Source: Symsagittifera roscoffensis
Taxonomy: Eukaryota; Xenacoelomorpha; Acoela; Convolutidae
Length of the DNA stretch: 64,000 nucleotides
Reading direction: 5' to 3'
Assembly: GCF_963678635.1 (NCBI RefSeq)
Contig: NC_087065.1
Coordinates: 3,410,001 to 3,474,000, forward strand
The position numbers and the translations under genes were made by a program. Under the pieces are notes generated by a model, which was given only the letters and a program-made list of their open reading frames with translations, did not search any database and had not been told where the DNA came from. Shown piece after piece: positions 21,701-31,522 of this stretch (position 1 is its first letter; each line of letters begins with the position of its first letter).

Positions 21701-23695
21701 CGAAACCTGGTTTCCACCGTAACATTTCTTAAACGCGTAACATTTCTCTGAGGGGAGCGGTGGTGAAGTGGTTACGTCGCCGCCTCTCAATCGAAATATC
21801 GGATGTTCGAAGCCCACCATGATCCGTGCTCGTTGCTTGAGGTTGAAGCAACATTACCCAGCCCAGAAAAATAACCAAAAAAGTTGCGGGCACAGCAGCG
21901 GTTCGCCGTGATGAGCTGTATTTTTCCGCCGTGTTCTTGTGTTGGTCCTTTCCCCGTGTTCTTGTGTTGGTCCTTTCCCCCGTGGATAAATGGTCTTAAT
22001 CTTATAAAAAAAAAACATTTCTCAAACGCGAAGTTTCATCTTTTTTGCATATTCCAGAATTTTTAGTTGCGCTCATTCTTCCCACTTTTAACTGAAATTA
22101 AACTAACTTTTTTAATGTGGAAGTTTTCAATTTATATTCTAGGAAGAAATAGTTATTCGCTTTCAATCATTTCTAAGAGAGTTACAGCTGGTTATTTTGA
22201 TTCAACGCAAAGCCTGTTAACAAAGTTTCAGTCGAATTAATACCTGCAAAGTTGACGTAAAATTTGGTTTTCAAAAAATGATTTAAAATGAAAAATTATA
22301 TTCAGTATTATAATGTTGAAGTTTAAAAAGGATAATTTGTAAAAGACATTTCATAAGGATAGTTTATAAACCAATCGTTTCCATTATAATTAAGTAAAGA
22401 TTATTTCTTAAAGGTATATCTATGTAATAAATCAAATGTATACTTCAGGTGTGTGTGAAAACCGACGACCAATCGGACCCAGTTGAAGTAAGAGAAAGTA
22501 GTCTGCCGCTGAACTGCAGCGACCTGAGCGAGTGTCAGTGTCTGCCCTTCCTCAAATCAGTCCAAATAGCCGAACAGAGTATGACCCTGCAGGAACTGAT
22601 CAACTACACGCCTCCTTTTCTGAAGAGTGAATTCTATGTTCCATTTTATATACTCAGGGATCGAAGTCTACTAGTTGAGTTGCAGGAGTTTGTGATGCCG
22701 ATTGATAAAAGTAATAAACGGTAAGATGATGTTGATGTTTTTGAAAGATAACCCGATCAAAGTTGTCCCGAAAAAGCTTCGGAATCATCAAAGTTATTTT
22801 TTAAAAGTTTTTTTTCGCGGATTTAGCAAGAGTTCTCTTTTAAAAATAAGGATATACGGTTACTGTGCAAGTAGCTCAGAATGTTCTGACCTTAGTCTTG
22901 ACAAAAATTACACAAGATTGTTTTTTCTAAACTGTCGTTTTTTTGCGTGGTGTGATAAAAAGATCTGAACGAAAAACTATAACTAGAATAACACGAAAAA
23001 CAAAAAAATTTTTTTTGCAGAAAACTTCCAATGAGCGCTGTAAAGTTAATAAAGCTACCTCTAGGTTGGAGAGAGGAGTTAACTTTTTTTGTTTAATCCT
23101 TTTTTGCGTTTATAGGATACGGAAGTCGGAAGCATCGAAATCAAAACTTGCCAAACTGATTTCAAGATTGCAACCTCACATGCAAGCTGGTCTAATCATG
23201 ATCAGACTGAAAGTAGTGTCAGGACTAGTTGCACGACTGGGAACTCGTGTTTATGTTCCCATTAGAGAAGATAGCGCCGCCACTAAAGCCAGAAAAGATC
23301 CTCCTGAAGTGACTCACAAGCGAATCTCTAGAAAGGAAAGAAAATCGCTGAGAAAAGCACGAAATAGTGCTGAAGAAACCAATGGAACTTCATTGGCTTC
23401 AGATATCAAAGACGACCCGTTACAGTTATACAGAAAGATAATTAATAATAAAAATGCCGAAGAATTGGAAGAAAATGTGAAGAAAAAAAATGGTCGAACT
23501 CTTTTGGGCTTTGTTTTGAGCGGCGAGTATGATCTAACCGTGGGATCAGTTATAGCGACAGCTGTCTGTAGTTTGAAACGATTGGTTGAATTAATCAGCC
23601 AATCAGAAAACGGTGCCCTTGTTTTAGTGGCCAATGAAGAATCCGAGTTCTTCTATCCTGCTGAATTCAATTTGTGTTTAGCCACTGGCATCTAA
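18701..23695 (+). CDS. POP1: POP1, RNase P/MRP protein subunit
   Basis: Exons 18701-20854, 22449-22720 and 23116-23695 (phases 0 and 2) give 1,001 residues, close to the human 1,024. POP1 is the largest protein of nuclear RNase P and RNase MRP, needed for tRNA 5' processing and ITS1 cleavage. The N-terminal POP1 domain shows [20 protein letters not shown] near residue 175 and DIGLTFAAADYLAG near 250. The POPLD domain begins IWKLIIPRNWLMAFWLLLKR near 540. The C-terminus has GRTLLGFVLSGEYDLTVG and ends in FNLCLATGI, matching the conserved family end. The ATG sits one base after a T-run/TTTAG acceptor. A basic region (KRKSLDSRNQ...KKAK) flanks the first splice junction. AATAAA overlaps the stop region. 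Confidence 0.94.
20855..22448 (+). other. POP1 intron 1
   Basis: 1,594 bp. It contains a partial SINE-B 3' segment at about 21315-21385 (GCGGTTTGCCGCAATGAGCT) and the complete SINE-B at 21738-22013. The remainder is unique-looking AT-rich sequence. Confidence 0.6.
21738..22013 (+). mobile_element. SINE-B, complete tRNA-derived SINE with target duplication
   Basis: The tRNA-like head has box A TGGTGAAGTGGTTA (21761-21774) and box B ATGTTCGAAGCCC (21804-21816). A GC-richer body has the unit GTGTTCTTGTGTTGGTCCTT repeated, and the 3' end is A-rich. The flanks AACATTTCTTAAACGCG (21721-21737) and AACATTTCTCAAACGCG (22014-22030) form a 17-bp duplication with one mismatch, as left by LINE-mediated retroposition. 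Confidence 0.85.
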
Positions 23696-23701
23696 AATAA
23701 A
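23696..23701 (+). terminator. Poly(A) signal AATAAA of POP1
   Basis: AATAAA begins immediately after the TAA stop of POP1. If used, the 3' UTR is only some 20 nt. Confidence 0.6.
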
Positions 23702-26253
23702 GCTTGAGTTGAAAAATATTTTGAAAGTTAAAGTATTTATCGAATGTTGTTATTCAATTTGTAGAATATAGACGTTTGTCTGGGTCTGAGTTTAAGGCAG
23801 TCTTAGGCTTAAGGCCTTTATAGATGATCGTTTTGACCCTACATCGTTTCGGGAATCAAATTATTGCACTTGCGAGAGCAAGTATCTTGTAATCGGGAAC
23901 TAGTCTTTTTATTCAACTGTAACAATTTACAGGCTCCTTTTCCGATTTATGGTTAACGCTACAGGTAATGGTAACGAAGTTTCCCTTGCGTCCTAAGGAT
24001 TCCCGGGCGGACCTTAAGAGTCGATGAACGTAGTTAAGACTCTTATATTGCTCTTGGTGATTTTTTATTAATGTTCGTTTGGAAAATTATGTTCACGCTC
24101 AGTATGAATTTTTCGCGTGATTTGTGGCTTCTTTTAATGTTCAGTTCGTTTCCTTTGTGAAAGGAAGGCAAACTCAGCTATCAAACAGCAAAATTGTAAA
24201 GGTCCCGAAAATCGTGATCGACTTTTTGTTTGGAAAGTGACATTTAATTTTCTGATTTCCCAGCGGAATAAAAAGTTCACTTACCTATCCAGTTTTCTCA
24301 AATATTATTATTTGTATCAAACAAATAATTTTTGAAATTCAGAGAGCTTTAGGCTATATATATTTTTTTTCATTGAAACTCGAGAGTTGAAGTTTTTTCG
24401 AAAAACATAAGATTCATTTTATGTTTCCTTGTGTTCATTGACTCTTTTCCAACTGTCTGACGGCTATGTTGTTTTTTCTGTTTCGGTACGTTTGCAATTG
24501 AAATTTTTAACGGAAAATTTTGAAATGTCGAACTTAGTTTAAAATGTCGAACTTATTTTGAAATGTCGAACTTAGATTGTTTGTTTTGTCGGCTTAGTTG
24601 CCACATCGCGAGCTGAAAGCACACATTTTCTTGAGCTGTGACCAATTCAATTTTAAGTTGCAAGTATTGTTAAGTTACTCCTCTCATTTGCAAGTTTACT
24701 TCGCTTTGCATAGTTTCCTTTTTTGTTTCGCTTAAAAGTTTCATTCGACCTAAATGGTTTGGCCTAATGTTTTATTAGTTTAGTCGACTTATTTTGTCGC
24801 GTTTGAATGGCAAAAAAAATGTTTATTGCTCTATAAATAATTAATTGGGGTAGTTTTCGAATTTAAAGTTTAAAGTTAAGCACTTAATTGCTCGATTTTT
24901 TTGACAAGAATTCGTTGAGCCATTTTTTGAGTATGAGGCATTTCTGTGAGGAAGATTTATGAGGTATCGCTAATTGTTTTGAGCCTCAATCATTGCGTGA
25001 ACCATATTATTACATTTGCGAGAGCTTGTGTCTTCTAATGGGGAACCTGAATTTTTCCTGAGCCTAAACAACTTTCAGGCTCCTTTCTAATTAATGTAGA
25101 TGCAACGCAGTTGCTTTTGTGCTCTAAGGTTTGGAGTTCGAGTCCCTGCCGGATTTTTGCGATGTTTGCTGCCACATCACAGATTTTGCTAGAGTTTTTT
25201 TGAGTAATTTTCATTTGTGTTGCAAGTGTTCTTAATTTATTCCTGTCATTTGCAAGTTTAAGACCATGTTTTTGCATATTTTCTACTTTCGTTTCGCTTA
25301 AAAGCTTTCTTCGCCTTTAATGGTGTCCATGTATGTTTTTTTGGCTTAGTGAATTTAGTCTGTGTCGTTGGACTTAATTTGTGTCGTTTGAAGGGCAAAA
25401 ATTGTTATAGATTTAGAAATTATTTTGATTTTTTGTTTTAGTTACTAGTCAAAGTTCTAGAACTTAAACGCTCGAAGTGATTATGACAAGAATTTTTTTG
25501 TGGAACAATGTTATGACCACAATATGACACTCTCGAGAACAAGTATCCTAAATGGGAAACTATATGTTTCCTTGAATCTTAAAATTTTGAAGACTCCTTC
25601 TGACTTAATCTAGATGTAACGCAGTTGCCTTTGTGCACTAAGGTTTGGAGTTTGAGTCCCTGCCGGAACTTTTGTTCGACTGTTTATGTTTTGTCGGCTT
25701 AGCTGCCACATCACAGATTTTCTTGAACTTAAAGCAATTTTGATTCAAGTTGCAAGTGTTCTTGATTTACTCCTGTCAATTGTAAGTTAAGTAGCCCTGT
25801 ATTTGCATGTTTTCCCTTTTGTTTATTGTTTTGCTCAAAAGGTTTGTTTGACCTAAATGGTGTCGGTGTATGTTTTGTCGGCTAATTTAAATTAGACTTT
25901 GTTATTTTCTTCTAATTGCCTATTCACCTGCATACAATGCTCGGTTCTCCACGATGATGCATTCCGCTTCACTGTGTCCATAAAGATTACACGCAATGAT
26001 AAATGTTGAAAGCAATTTATGAATTGTCTAACATTAGCTGGTGCGATTCACTTTTCTTTTTCGCTCTATCTTTTCATTTAGTAAAATGCCATTTTTCATT
26101 TCTTGAGAAATTTACGATACAATTTCCTAGAATCCTGATTTTTTTTTTAGTTAATCATGTATAAATACTCACGTCCAATTTCAGAGGTCTGTCGGTTTTT
26201 CTAAGAAAAATTATTCGCCATTTCATAATTATTTAGCAACCTTATTTCCCAAA
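23702..26253. other. Repeat-rich spacer between POP1 and the snoRNA-like array
   Basis: It holds a copy of the 430-bp dispersed repeat at 24013-24440 and a triplicated AAATGTCGAACTTA at 24523-24575. Three related blocks near 24.58-24.85, 25.05-25.45 and 25.58-25.90 kb share GTCGGCTTAG(T/C)TGCCACATC; two of these carry a tRNA-like box B (GAGTTCGAGTCCCTGCC and GAGTTTGAGTCCCTGCC). I see no protein gene. Confidence 0.55.
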
Positions 26254-26301
26254 ATGTTGAGAGTTTTCAATTGTCTTCTGATATGTACATAGTTACTTTG
26301 A
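26254..26301 (+). ncRNA. C/D snoRNA-like unit, decayed, left array edge
   Basis: C-like ATGTTGA, internal CTGA, guide TACATAGTTACT, D changed to TTGA. The 48-nt C-to-D spacing is kept. Confidence 0.35.
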
Positions 26302-26402
26302 TTCAGTCTTGAGTTTCAATTATAGATCAACTGCTCGAATTTTGATTTCATTCAATTTAATTTTTTTTGTTTACTTATCATTAGGTCCAGTTTGTTGCAC
26401 AT

Positions 26403-26452
26403 ATGATGACTGATCGACCATCTGATTCCTGATATGTTCATAGTTACTCTGA
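26403..26452 (+). ncRNA. C/D snoRNA-like unit, B type
   Basis: C ATGATGA 26403-26409, internal CTGA 26429-26432, guide TTCATAGTTACT, D CTGA 26449-26452. The GTTGCACAT upstream lacks the usual TTGTTC. Confidence 0.65.
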
Positions 26453-26528
26453 TTTGTATTGTAAAACAAATCGTCATTTTTGTTTTAAGACTATTAATTC
26501 TGTTCGCTTTCTTTTTTGGAATTTGGTT

Positions 26529-26541
26529 TTTCATATAAAAG
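26529..26541 (+). promoter_or_regulatory. TATA-like motif of the array monomer (representative)
   Basis: CATATAAAAGCTT. The same motif precedes the A unit at about 26902, 27272, 27642, 28013, 28379, 29118, 30323, 31090, 31456 and 31846. Several right-half monomers read CATCTAAAAG. It lies about 63 nt before the A-unit C box, where a Pol II TATA box would place initiation 25-35 nt upstream of the RNA. The function is inferred. Confidence 0.4.
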
Positions 26542-26593
26542 CTTATTCAACTGATGAAACGAGCATCTAGCAGATGTTTATTCTTTCCTAAAA

Positions 26594-26641
26594 ATGATGA
26601 TTTCAATAATTTGATTCCTGATTTGTTCATAGTTACTCTGA
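26594..26641 (+). ncRNA. C/D snoRNA-like unit, A type
   Basis: C ATGATGA, D CTGA 26638-26641, intact guide. TATAAAAG about 63 nt upstream. TCC before C can pair with GGA after D. Confidence 0.65.
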
Positions 26642-26773
26642 TTGGATTTACAATCTCTATTATCTTCTAAGTTTTAAGCTCGAGTTGGATCAACAGTTGG
26701 AATTTCGATTTGATTTAATTCTCGTTTTTTTTCAATAGGTCCATTTTGTCAGAGAGTTGCTATTGTTCCACAT

Positions 26774-26823
26774 ATGATGACTGATCGACCATCTGATTCC
26801 TGATATGTTCATAGTTACTCTGA
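26774..26823 (+). ncRNA. C/D snoRNA-like unit, B type
   Basis: All boxes intact. The flanks TTGTTC (before C) and GAACAA (after D) can form a closing stem. Confidence 0.68.
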
Positions 26824-26964
26824 TTTGTACTATTGAACAAATCGTCATATTTGTTTTTAAACTATTAATTCTATTCGCCTTCTTTTTTGGTATTTGATTT
26901 ATCATATAAAAGCTTATTCAACTGATGAAACGAGCATCTAGCAGATGTTTATTTTTTCCTATGA

Positions 26965-27012
26965 ATGATGATTTCAATCATTTGATTCCTGATTTGTTCA
27001 TAGTTACTCTGA
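26965..27012 (+). ncRNA. C/D snoRNA-like unit, A type
   Basis: C ATGATGA, internal CTGA, intact guide, D CTGA 27009-27012. Confidence 0.65.
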
Positions 27013-27144
27013 TTGGATTTACAATATCTATTATCTTCTAAGTTTTAAGCTCGAGTTGGATCAACAGTTGGAATTTCGATTTGATTTAATTCCCCTTTTT
27101 TTTCAATAGGTCCATTTTGTCAGAGAGTTGCTATTGTTCCACAT

Positions 27145-27194
27145 ATGATGACTGATCGACCATCTGATTCCTGATATGTCCATAGTTACTCTGA
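27145..27194 (+). ncRNA. C/D snoRNA-like unit, B type
   Basis: Boxes intact. The guide has one change at its 5' end (TCCATAGTTACT), leaving CATAGTTACTC paired. Confidence 0.62.
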
Positions 27195-27333
27195 TTTGTA
27201 CTATTGAACAAATCGTCATATTTGTTTTTAAACTATTAATTCTATTCGCCTTTTTTTTGGTATTTGATTTTCATATAAAAGCTTATTCAACTGATGAAAC
27301 GAGCATCTAGCAGATGTTTATTCTTTCCTATAA

Positions 27334-27381
27334 ATGATGATTTCAATAATTTGATTCCTGATTTGTTCATAGTTACTCTGA
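27334..27381 (+). ncRNA. C/D snoRNA-like unit, A type
   Basis: Boxes and guide intact. The segment upstream of C reads CCTATAA rather than CCTATGA. Confidence 0.65.
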
Positions 27382-27514
27382 TTGGATTTACAATCTCTAT
27401 TATCTTCTAAGTTTTAAGCTCGAGTTGGATCAACAGTTGGAATTTCGATTTGATTTAATTCTCGTTTTTTTTTCTATAGGTCCATTTTGTCAGAGAGTTG
27501 CTATTGTTCCACAT

Positions 27515-27564
27515 ATGATGATTGATCGACCATCTGATTCCTGATATGTTCATAGTTACTCTGA
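27515..27564 (+). ncRNA. C/D snoRNA-like unit, B type
   Basis: Boxes and guide intact. One difference just after the C box (ATTGATCG for ACTGATCG). Confidence 0.65.
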
Positions 27565-27705
27565 TTTGTACTATTGAACAAATCGTCATATTTGTTTTCA
27601 AACTATTAATTCTATTCGCCTTCTTTTTTGGTATTTGATTTATCATATAAAAGCTTATTCAACTGATGAAACGAGCATCTAGCAGATGTTTATTTCTTCC
27701 TATGA

Positions 27706-27753
27706 ATGATGATTTCAATCATTTGATTCCTGATTTGTTCATAGTTACTCTGA
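27706..27753 (+). ncRNA. C/D snoRNA-like unit, A type
   Basis: Boxes and guide intact. D CTGA 27750-27753. Confidence 0.65.
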
Positions 27754-27887
27754 TTGGATTTACAATATCTATTATCTTCTAAGTTTTAAGCTCGAGTTGG
27801 ATCAACAGTTGGAATTTCGATTTGATTTAATTCTCGTTTTTTTTTTCAATAGGTCCATTTTGTCAGAGAGTTGCTATTGTTCCTTAT

Positions 27888-27937
27888 ATGATGACTGATC
27901 GACCATCTGATTCCTGATATGTTCATAGTTACTCTGA
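27888..27937 (+). ncRNA. C/D snoRNA-like unit, B type
   Basis: Boxes and guide intact. TTCCTTAT replaces TTCCACAT before C, weakening the inner stem. Confidence 0.62.
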
Positions 27938-28076
27938 TTTGTACTTTTGAACAAATCGTCATATTTGTTTTTAAACTATTAATACTATTCGCCTTTTTTT
28001 TGTATTTGATTTTTCATATAAAAGCTTATTCAACTGATGAAACGAGCATCTAGCAGATGTTTATTTTTTCCTATGA

Positions 28077-28124
28077 ATGATGATTTTAATCATTTGATTC
28101 CTGATTTGTTCATAGTTACTCTGA
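28077..28124 (+). ncRNA. C/D snoRNA-like unit, A type
   Basis: Boxes and guide intact. One change between C and the internal CTGA (TTTTAATC). Confidence 0.65.
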
Positions 28125-28253
28125 TTGGATTTACAATATCTATTATCTTCTAAGTTTCAAGCTCGAGTTGGATCAACAGTTGGAATTTCGATTTGATTTA
28201 ATTCTCTTTTTTTTCAATAGGTGCATTTTGTCAGAGTTGCTATTGCTCCGCCT

Positions 28254-28301
28254 ATCGCCTGTTCGACCTTCTGATTCCAGATATGTTCATAGTTTCTCTG
28301 A
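28254..28301 (+). ncRNA. C/D snoRNA-like unit, B type, C box lost
   Basis: The C position reads ATCGCCT and the internal box CAGA. The guide is altered to TTCATAGTTTCT, D CTGA kept. Probably dead. Confidence 0.35.
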
Positions 28302-28442
28302 TTTGTATTGTTGAACAAATCATCATATTTGTTTTTAAACTATTAATTCTGTTCGCTTTCTTTTTTGGAATTTGGTTTTTCATATAAAAGCTTATTCAAC
28401 TGATGAAACGAGCATCTAGCAGATGTTTACTTTTTCCTATGA

Positions 28443-28490
28443 ATGATGATTTCAATCATTTGATTCCTGATTTGTTCATAGTTACTCTGA
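28443..28490 (+). ncRNA. C/D snoRNA-like unit, A type
   Basis: C ATGATGA 28443-28449, D CTGA 28487-28490, guide intact. Confidence 0.65.
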
Positions 28491-28620
28491 TTGGATTTAC
28501 AATATCTATTATCTTCTAAGTTTTAAGCTTGAGTTGGATCAACAGTTGGAATTTCGATTTGATTTAATTCTCGTTTTTTTTCAATAGGTCCATTTTGTCA
28601 GAGTTGCTATTGTTCCACCT

Positions 28621-28668
28621 ATCGACTGATCGACCATCTGATTCCTGATATGTTCATAGTTTCTCTGA
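28621..28668 (+). ncRNA. C/D snoRNA-like unit, B type, C box lost
   Basis: C position ATCGACT, guide TTCATAGTTTCT, internal and final CTGA kept. Confidence 0.35.
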
Positions 28669-28809
28669 TTTGTATTGTTGAACAAATCATCATATTTGTT
28701 TTTAAACTATTAATTCTGTTCGCTTTCTTTTTTGGAATTTGGTTTTTCTTATAAAAGCTTATTCAACGGATGAAACGAGCATCTAGCAGATGTTTATTTT
28801 TTCCCATGA

Positions 28810-28857
28810 ATGATGATTTCAATCATTTGATTCCTGATTTTTTCATGGTTACTCTGA
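28810..28857 (+). ncRNA. C/D snoRNA-like unit, A type, guide variant
   Basis: Boxes intact. The guide TTCATGGTTACT has A-to-G, which would give a G-U wobble with the target. Confidence 0.55.
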
Positions 28858-28990
28858 TTGGATTTACAATATCTATTATCTTCTAAGTTTTGAGCTCGAG
28901 TTGGATCAACAGTTGGAATTTCGGTTTGATTTAATTCTAGTTTTTTTTTCAATAGGTTCATTTTGTCAGAGAATTGCTATTGTTCCACAT

Positions 28991-29040
28991 ATGATGACTG
29001 ATCGACCATCTGATTCCTGATATGTTCATAGTTTCTCTGA
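28991..29040 (+). ncRNA. C/D snoRNA-like unit, B type, guide variant
   Basis: Boxes intact. The guide TTCATAGTTTCT has a mismatch 3 nt from the D box. TTGTTC/GAACAA flanks present. Confidence 0.55.
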
Positions 29041-29075
29041 TTTGTATTGTTGAACAAATCATCATATTTATTTTG

Positions 29076-29300
29076 AAACTATTAATTCTGTTCGCTTTCT
29101 TTTTTGGAATTTGGTTTTTCATATAAAAGCTTATTCAACTGATGAACCGAGCATCTAGAAGATGTTTTTTTTCCTATGAATGATGATTTCATCATTCATA
29201 GGAAAAAATAAACATTTGTCAGATGCTCGTTTCATCAGTTGAATTAGCTTTTATCAGAAAAACCAAATACCAAAAAGAAAGAGAACAGAAATAATAGTTT
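29076..29300. repeat. Near-perfect palindrome inside the array
   Basis: The left arm 29076-29186 runs from AAACTATTAATTCTG through the TATAAAAG segment to a C box (29180-29186). The right arm 29189-29300 is its reverse complement with a few differences. The A-type unit expected here is destroyed: it has a C box but no guide or D box. Confidence 0.85.
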
Positions 29301-29440
29301 ATACACAAAAATCTGTTGTGTTCTAAGTTTTAAGCTCGAGTTGGATCAACTGTTGGAATTTCGAATTGATTTAATTCTCGTTTTTATTTTTTTATTTTGC
29401 AATAGGTCCATTTTATCAGAGAGTTGCTGTGGTTATACAT

Positions 29441-29490
29441 TTGATGACTGTTCGACCATCTGGTTACTGATATGTTCATAGTTACTCTGA
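29441..29490 (+). ncRNA. C/D snoRNA-like unit, B type
   Basis: C TTGATGA, internal CTGA 29467-29470, guide intact, D CTGA 29487-29490. It begins the diverged right half of the array. Confidence 0.6.
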
Positions 29491-29630
29491 TTTGTAATTT
29501 AGAACAAATCGTCATATTTGTTTTTAAACTATTAATTCTATTTGCCTTCTTTTTTGGTATTTGATTTTTCATCTAAAAGCTGATTCAACTGATGAATTGA
29601 GCATCTAGCAGATGTTTGTTTTTCCTCTAA

Positions 29631-29678
29631 ATGATGATTTAAATAGTTTGGTTCGAGATTTGCTCATAGTTACTCTGA
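29631..29678 (+). ncRNA. C/D snoRNA-like unit, A type
   Basis: C ATGATGA, internal box changed to CGAG, guide CTCATAGTTACT, D CTGA 29675-29678. Confidence 0.55.
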
Positions 29679-29821
29679 TTGGATTTACAATATCTGTTGT
29701 GTTCTAAGTTATGAGCTCGAGTTGGATCAACTGTTGGAATTTCGATTTGATTTAATTCTCGTTTGTTTTTTTTTATTTTGCAATAGGTCCATTTTATCAG
29801 AGAGTTGCTGTGGTTATACAT

Positions 29822-29871
29822 TTGATGACTGTTCGACCATCTGGTTACTGATATGTTCATAGTTACTCTGA
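29822..29871 (+). ncRNA. C/D snoRNA-like unit, B type
   Basis: C TTGATGA, internal CTGA, guide and D intact. Confidence 0.6.
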
Positions 29872-30012
29872 TTTGTAATTTAGAACAAATCGTCGTATTT
29901 GTTTTTAAACTATTAATTTTATTCGCCTTCTTTTTTGGTATTTGATTTTTCATCTAAAAGCTTATTCAACTGATGAATTGAGCATCTAGCAGATGTTTAT
30001 TTTTTCCTCTAA

Positions 30013-30060
30013 ATGATGATTTCAATAGTTTGATTCGTGATTTGCTCATAGTTACTCTGA
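30013..30060 (+). ncRNA. C/D snoRNA-like unit, A type
   Basis: C ATGATGA, internal box GTGA, guide CTCATAGTTACT, D CTGA. Confidence 0.58.
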
Positions 30061-30192
30061 GTGGATTTACAATATCAATTGTGTTCTAAGTTTTAAGCTC
30101 GAGTTGGATCAACAGTTGGAATTTCGATTTGATTTAATTCAAGTTTTTTTTCAATAGGTCCATTTTGTCAGAGCATTGCTGTGGTTATACCT

Positions 30193-30242
30193 TTGATGAC
30201 TGTTCGAACATCTGATTCTTGATATGTTCATAGTTACTCTGA
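30193..30242 (+). ncRNA. C/D snoRNA-like unit, B type
   Basis: C TTGATGA, internal box TTGA, guide and D intact. Confidence 0.58.
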
Positions 30243-30384
30243 TTTGTATTTTAGAACGAATCGTTGTATTAAATTTTAACTATTAATTCTGTTCGCTTTC
30301 TTTTTTGGTATATGGTTTTTTTCATATAAAAGCTTTTTCAACTGATGAAACGAGCATCTAGCAGATGTTTATTTTTTCCTATGA

Positions 30385-30432
30385 ATGATGATTTCAATCA
30401 TTTGATTCCTGATTTGTTCATAGTTACTCTGA
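30385..30432 (+). ncRNA. C/D snoRNA-like unit, A type
   Basis: All boxes and guide intact, and TATAAAAG is present upstream: a left-half type monomer within the diverged half. Confidence 0.65.
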
Positions 30433-30577
30433 TTGGAATTACAATATCTATTATCTTCTAAGTTTTAAGCTCGAGTTGGATCAACTTATGGAATTTCGGA
30501 CTGATTTAATTCTCGTTTGTTTTTTTTTTGATTTTGCAATAGGCCCATTTTATCAGAGAGTTGCTGTGGTTATACGT

Positions 30578-30627
30578 TTGATGACTGTTCGACCATCTGG
30601 TTCCTGATATGTTCAGAGTTACTCTGA
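30578..30627 (+). ncRNA. C/D snoRNA-like unit, B type, guide variant
   Basis: C TTGATGA. The guide TTCAGAGTTACT has one mismatch; D CTGA kept. Confidence 0.5.
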
Positions 30628-30768
30628 TTTGTAATTTAGAACAAATCGTCATATTTGTTTTTAAACTATTAATTCTATTCGCTTTCTTTTTTGGTATTTG
30701 ATTTTTCATCTAAAAGCTTATTCAACTGATGAATTGAGAATCTAGCAGATGTTTATTTTTTCCTCTAA

Positions 30769-30816
30769 AGGATGATTTCAATAGTTTGTTTCGTGATTTG
30801 CTCATAGTTACTCTGA
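30769..30816 (+). ncRNA. C/D snoRNA-like unit, A type, weak C box
   Basis: C AGGATGA, internal GTGA, guide CTCATAGTTACT, D CTGA. Confidence 0.48.
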
Positions 30817-30960
30817 TTGGATTTACAATATCAATTGTGTTCTAACTTAAAAGCTCGAGTTGGATCAACAGTTGGAATTATTTCGATTTGATTTAATTCT
30901 CGTTTTTTTTTTGATTTTGCAATAGGTCCATTTTATCAGAGAGATGCTGTGGTTATACAT

Positions 30961-31010
30961 TTGATGACTGTTCGACCATCTGATTCTTGGTATGTTCATA
31001 GTTTCTCTGA
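30961..31010 (+). ncRNA. C/D snoRNA-like unit, B type, guide variant
   Basis: C TTGATGA, internal TTGG, guide TTCATAGTTTCT, D CTGA. Confidence 0.48.
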
Positions 31011-31153
31011 TTTGTATTTTAGAACGAATCGTTATATTTGTTTTTAAACTATTAATTCTGTTCGCTTTCTTTTTTGGTATATGGTTTTTTTCATATAAAA
31101 GGTTTTTCAACTGATGAATTGAGCATCTAGCAGATGTTTATTCTTTCCTATAA

Positions 31154-31201
31154 ATGATGATTTCAATAATTTGATTCCTGATTTGTTCATAGTTACTCTG
31201 A
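31154..31201 (+). ncRNA. C/D snoRNA-like unit, A type
   Basis: All boxes and guide intact. TTGTATTT instead of TTGGATTT after D removes the GGA flank. Confidence 0.62.
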
Positions 31202-31334
31202 TTGTATTTACAATATCTGTTTTGTTCTAAGTTTTAAGCTCGAGTTGGATCAACAGTTGGAATTATTTCGATTTGATTTAATTCTCGTGTTTTTTCAAAA
31301 GATCCATTTGTCAGAGATTTGCTGTTGTTATACA

Positions 31335-31384
31335 TTTATGACTGTTCGACCATCCGATTCCTGATAGGCGCATAATTACTCTGA
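31335..31384 (+). ncRNA. C/D snoRNA-like unit, B type, decayed
   Basis: C TTTATGA, guide CGCATAATTACT with two or more mismatches, D CTGA. Confidence 0.35.
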
Positions 31385-31522
31385 TTTGTATTTTAGAACA
31401 AATAGTAATTTTTGTTTATAAACTATTATTTTTGTTCCTTTCTTTTTGGTATTTGGTTTTTCATATAAAAGCTTATTCAACTGGTGGAATGAGCATCTAG
31501 CAAATGTTTTTTTTTCCTATGA

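Noticed and set aside
26550-26580. Hammerhead-like CTGATGAAACGAG followed by a CATCT/AGATG hairpin in each monomer
   Set aside because: CTGATGA and GAAAC overlap, so stem II is missing, and no cleavage-site stem fits. I do not consider it a ribozyme.
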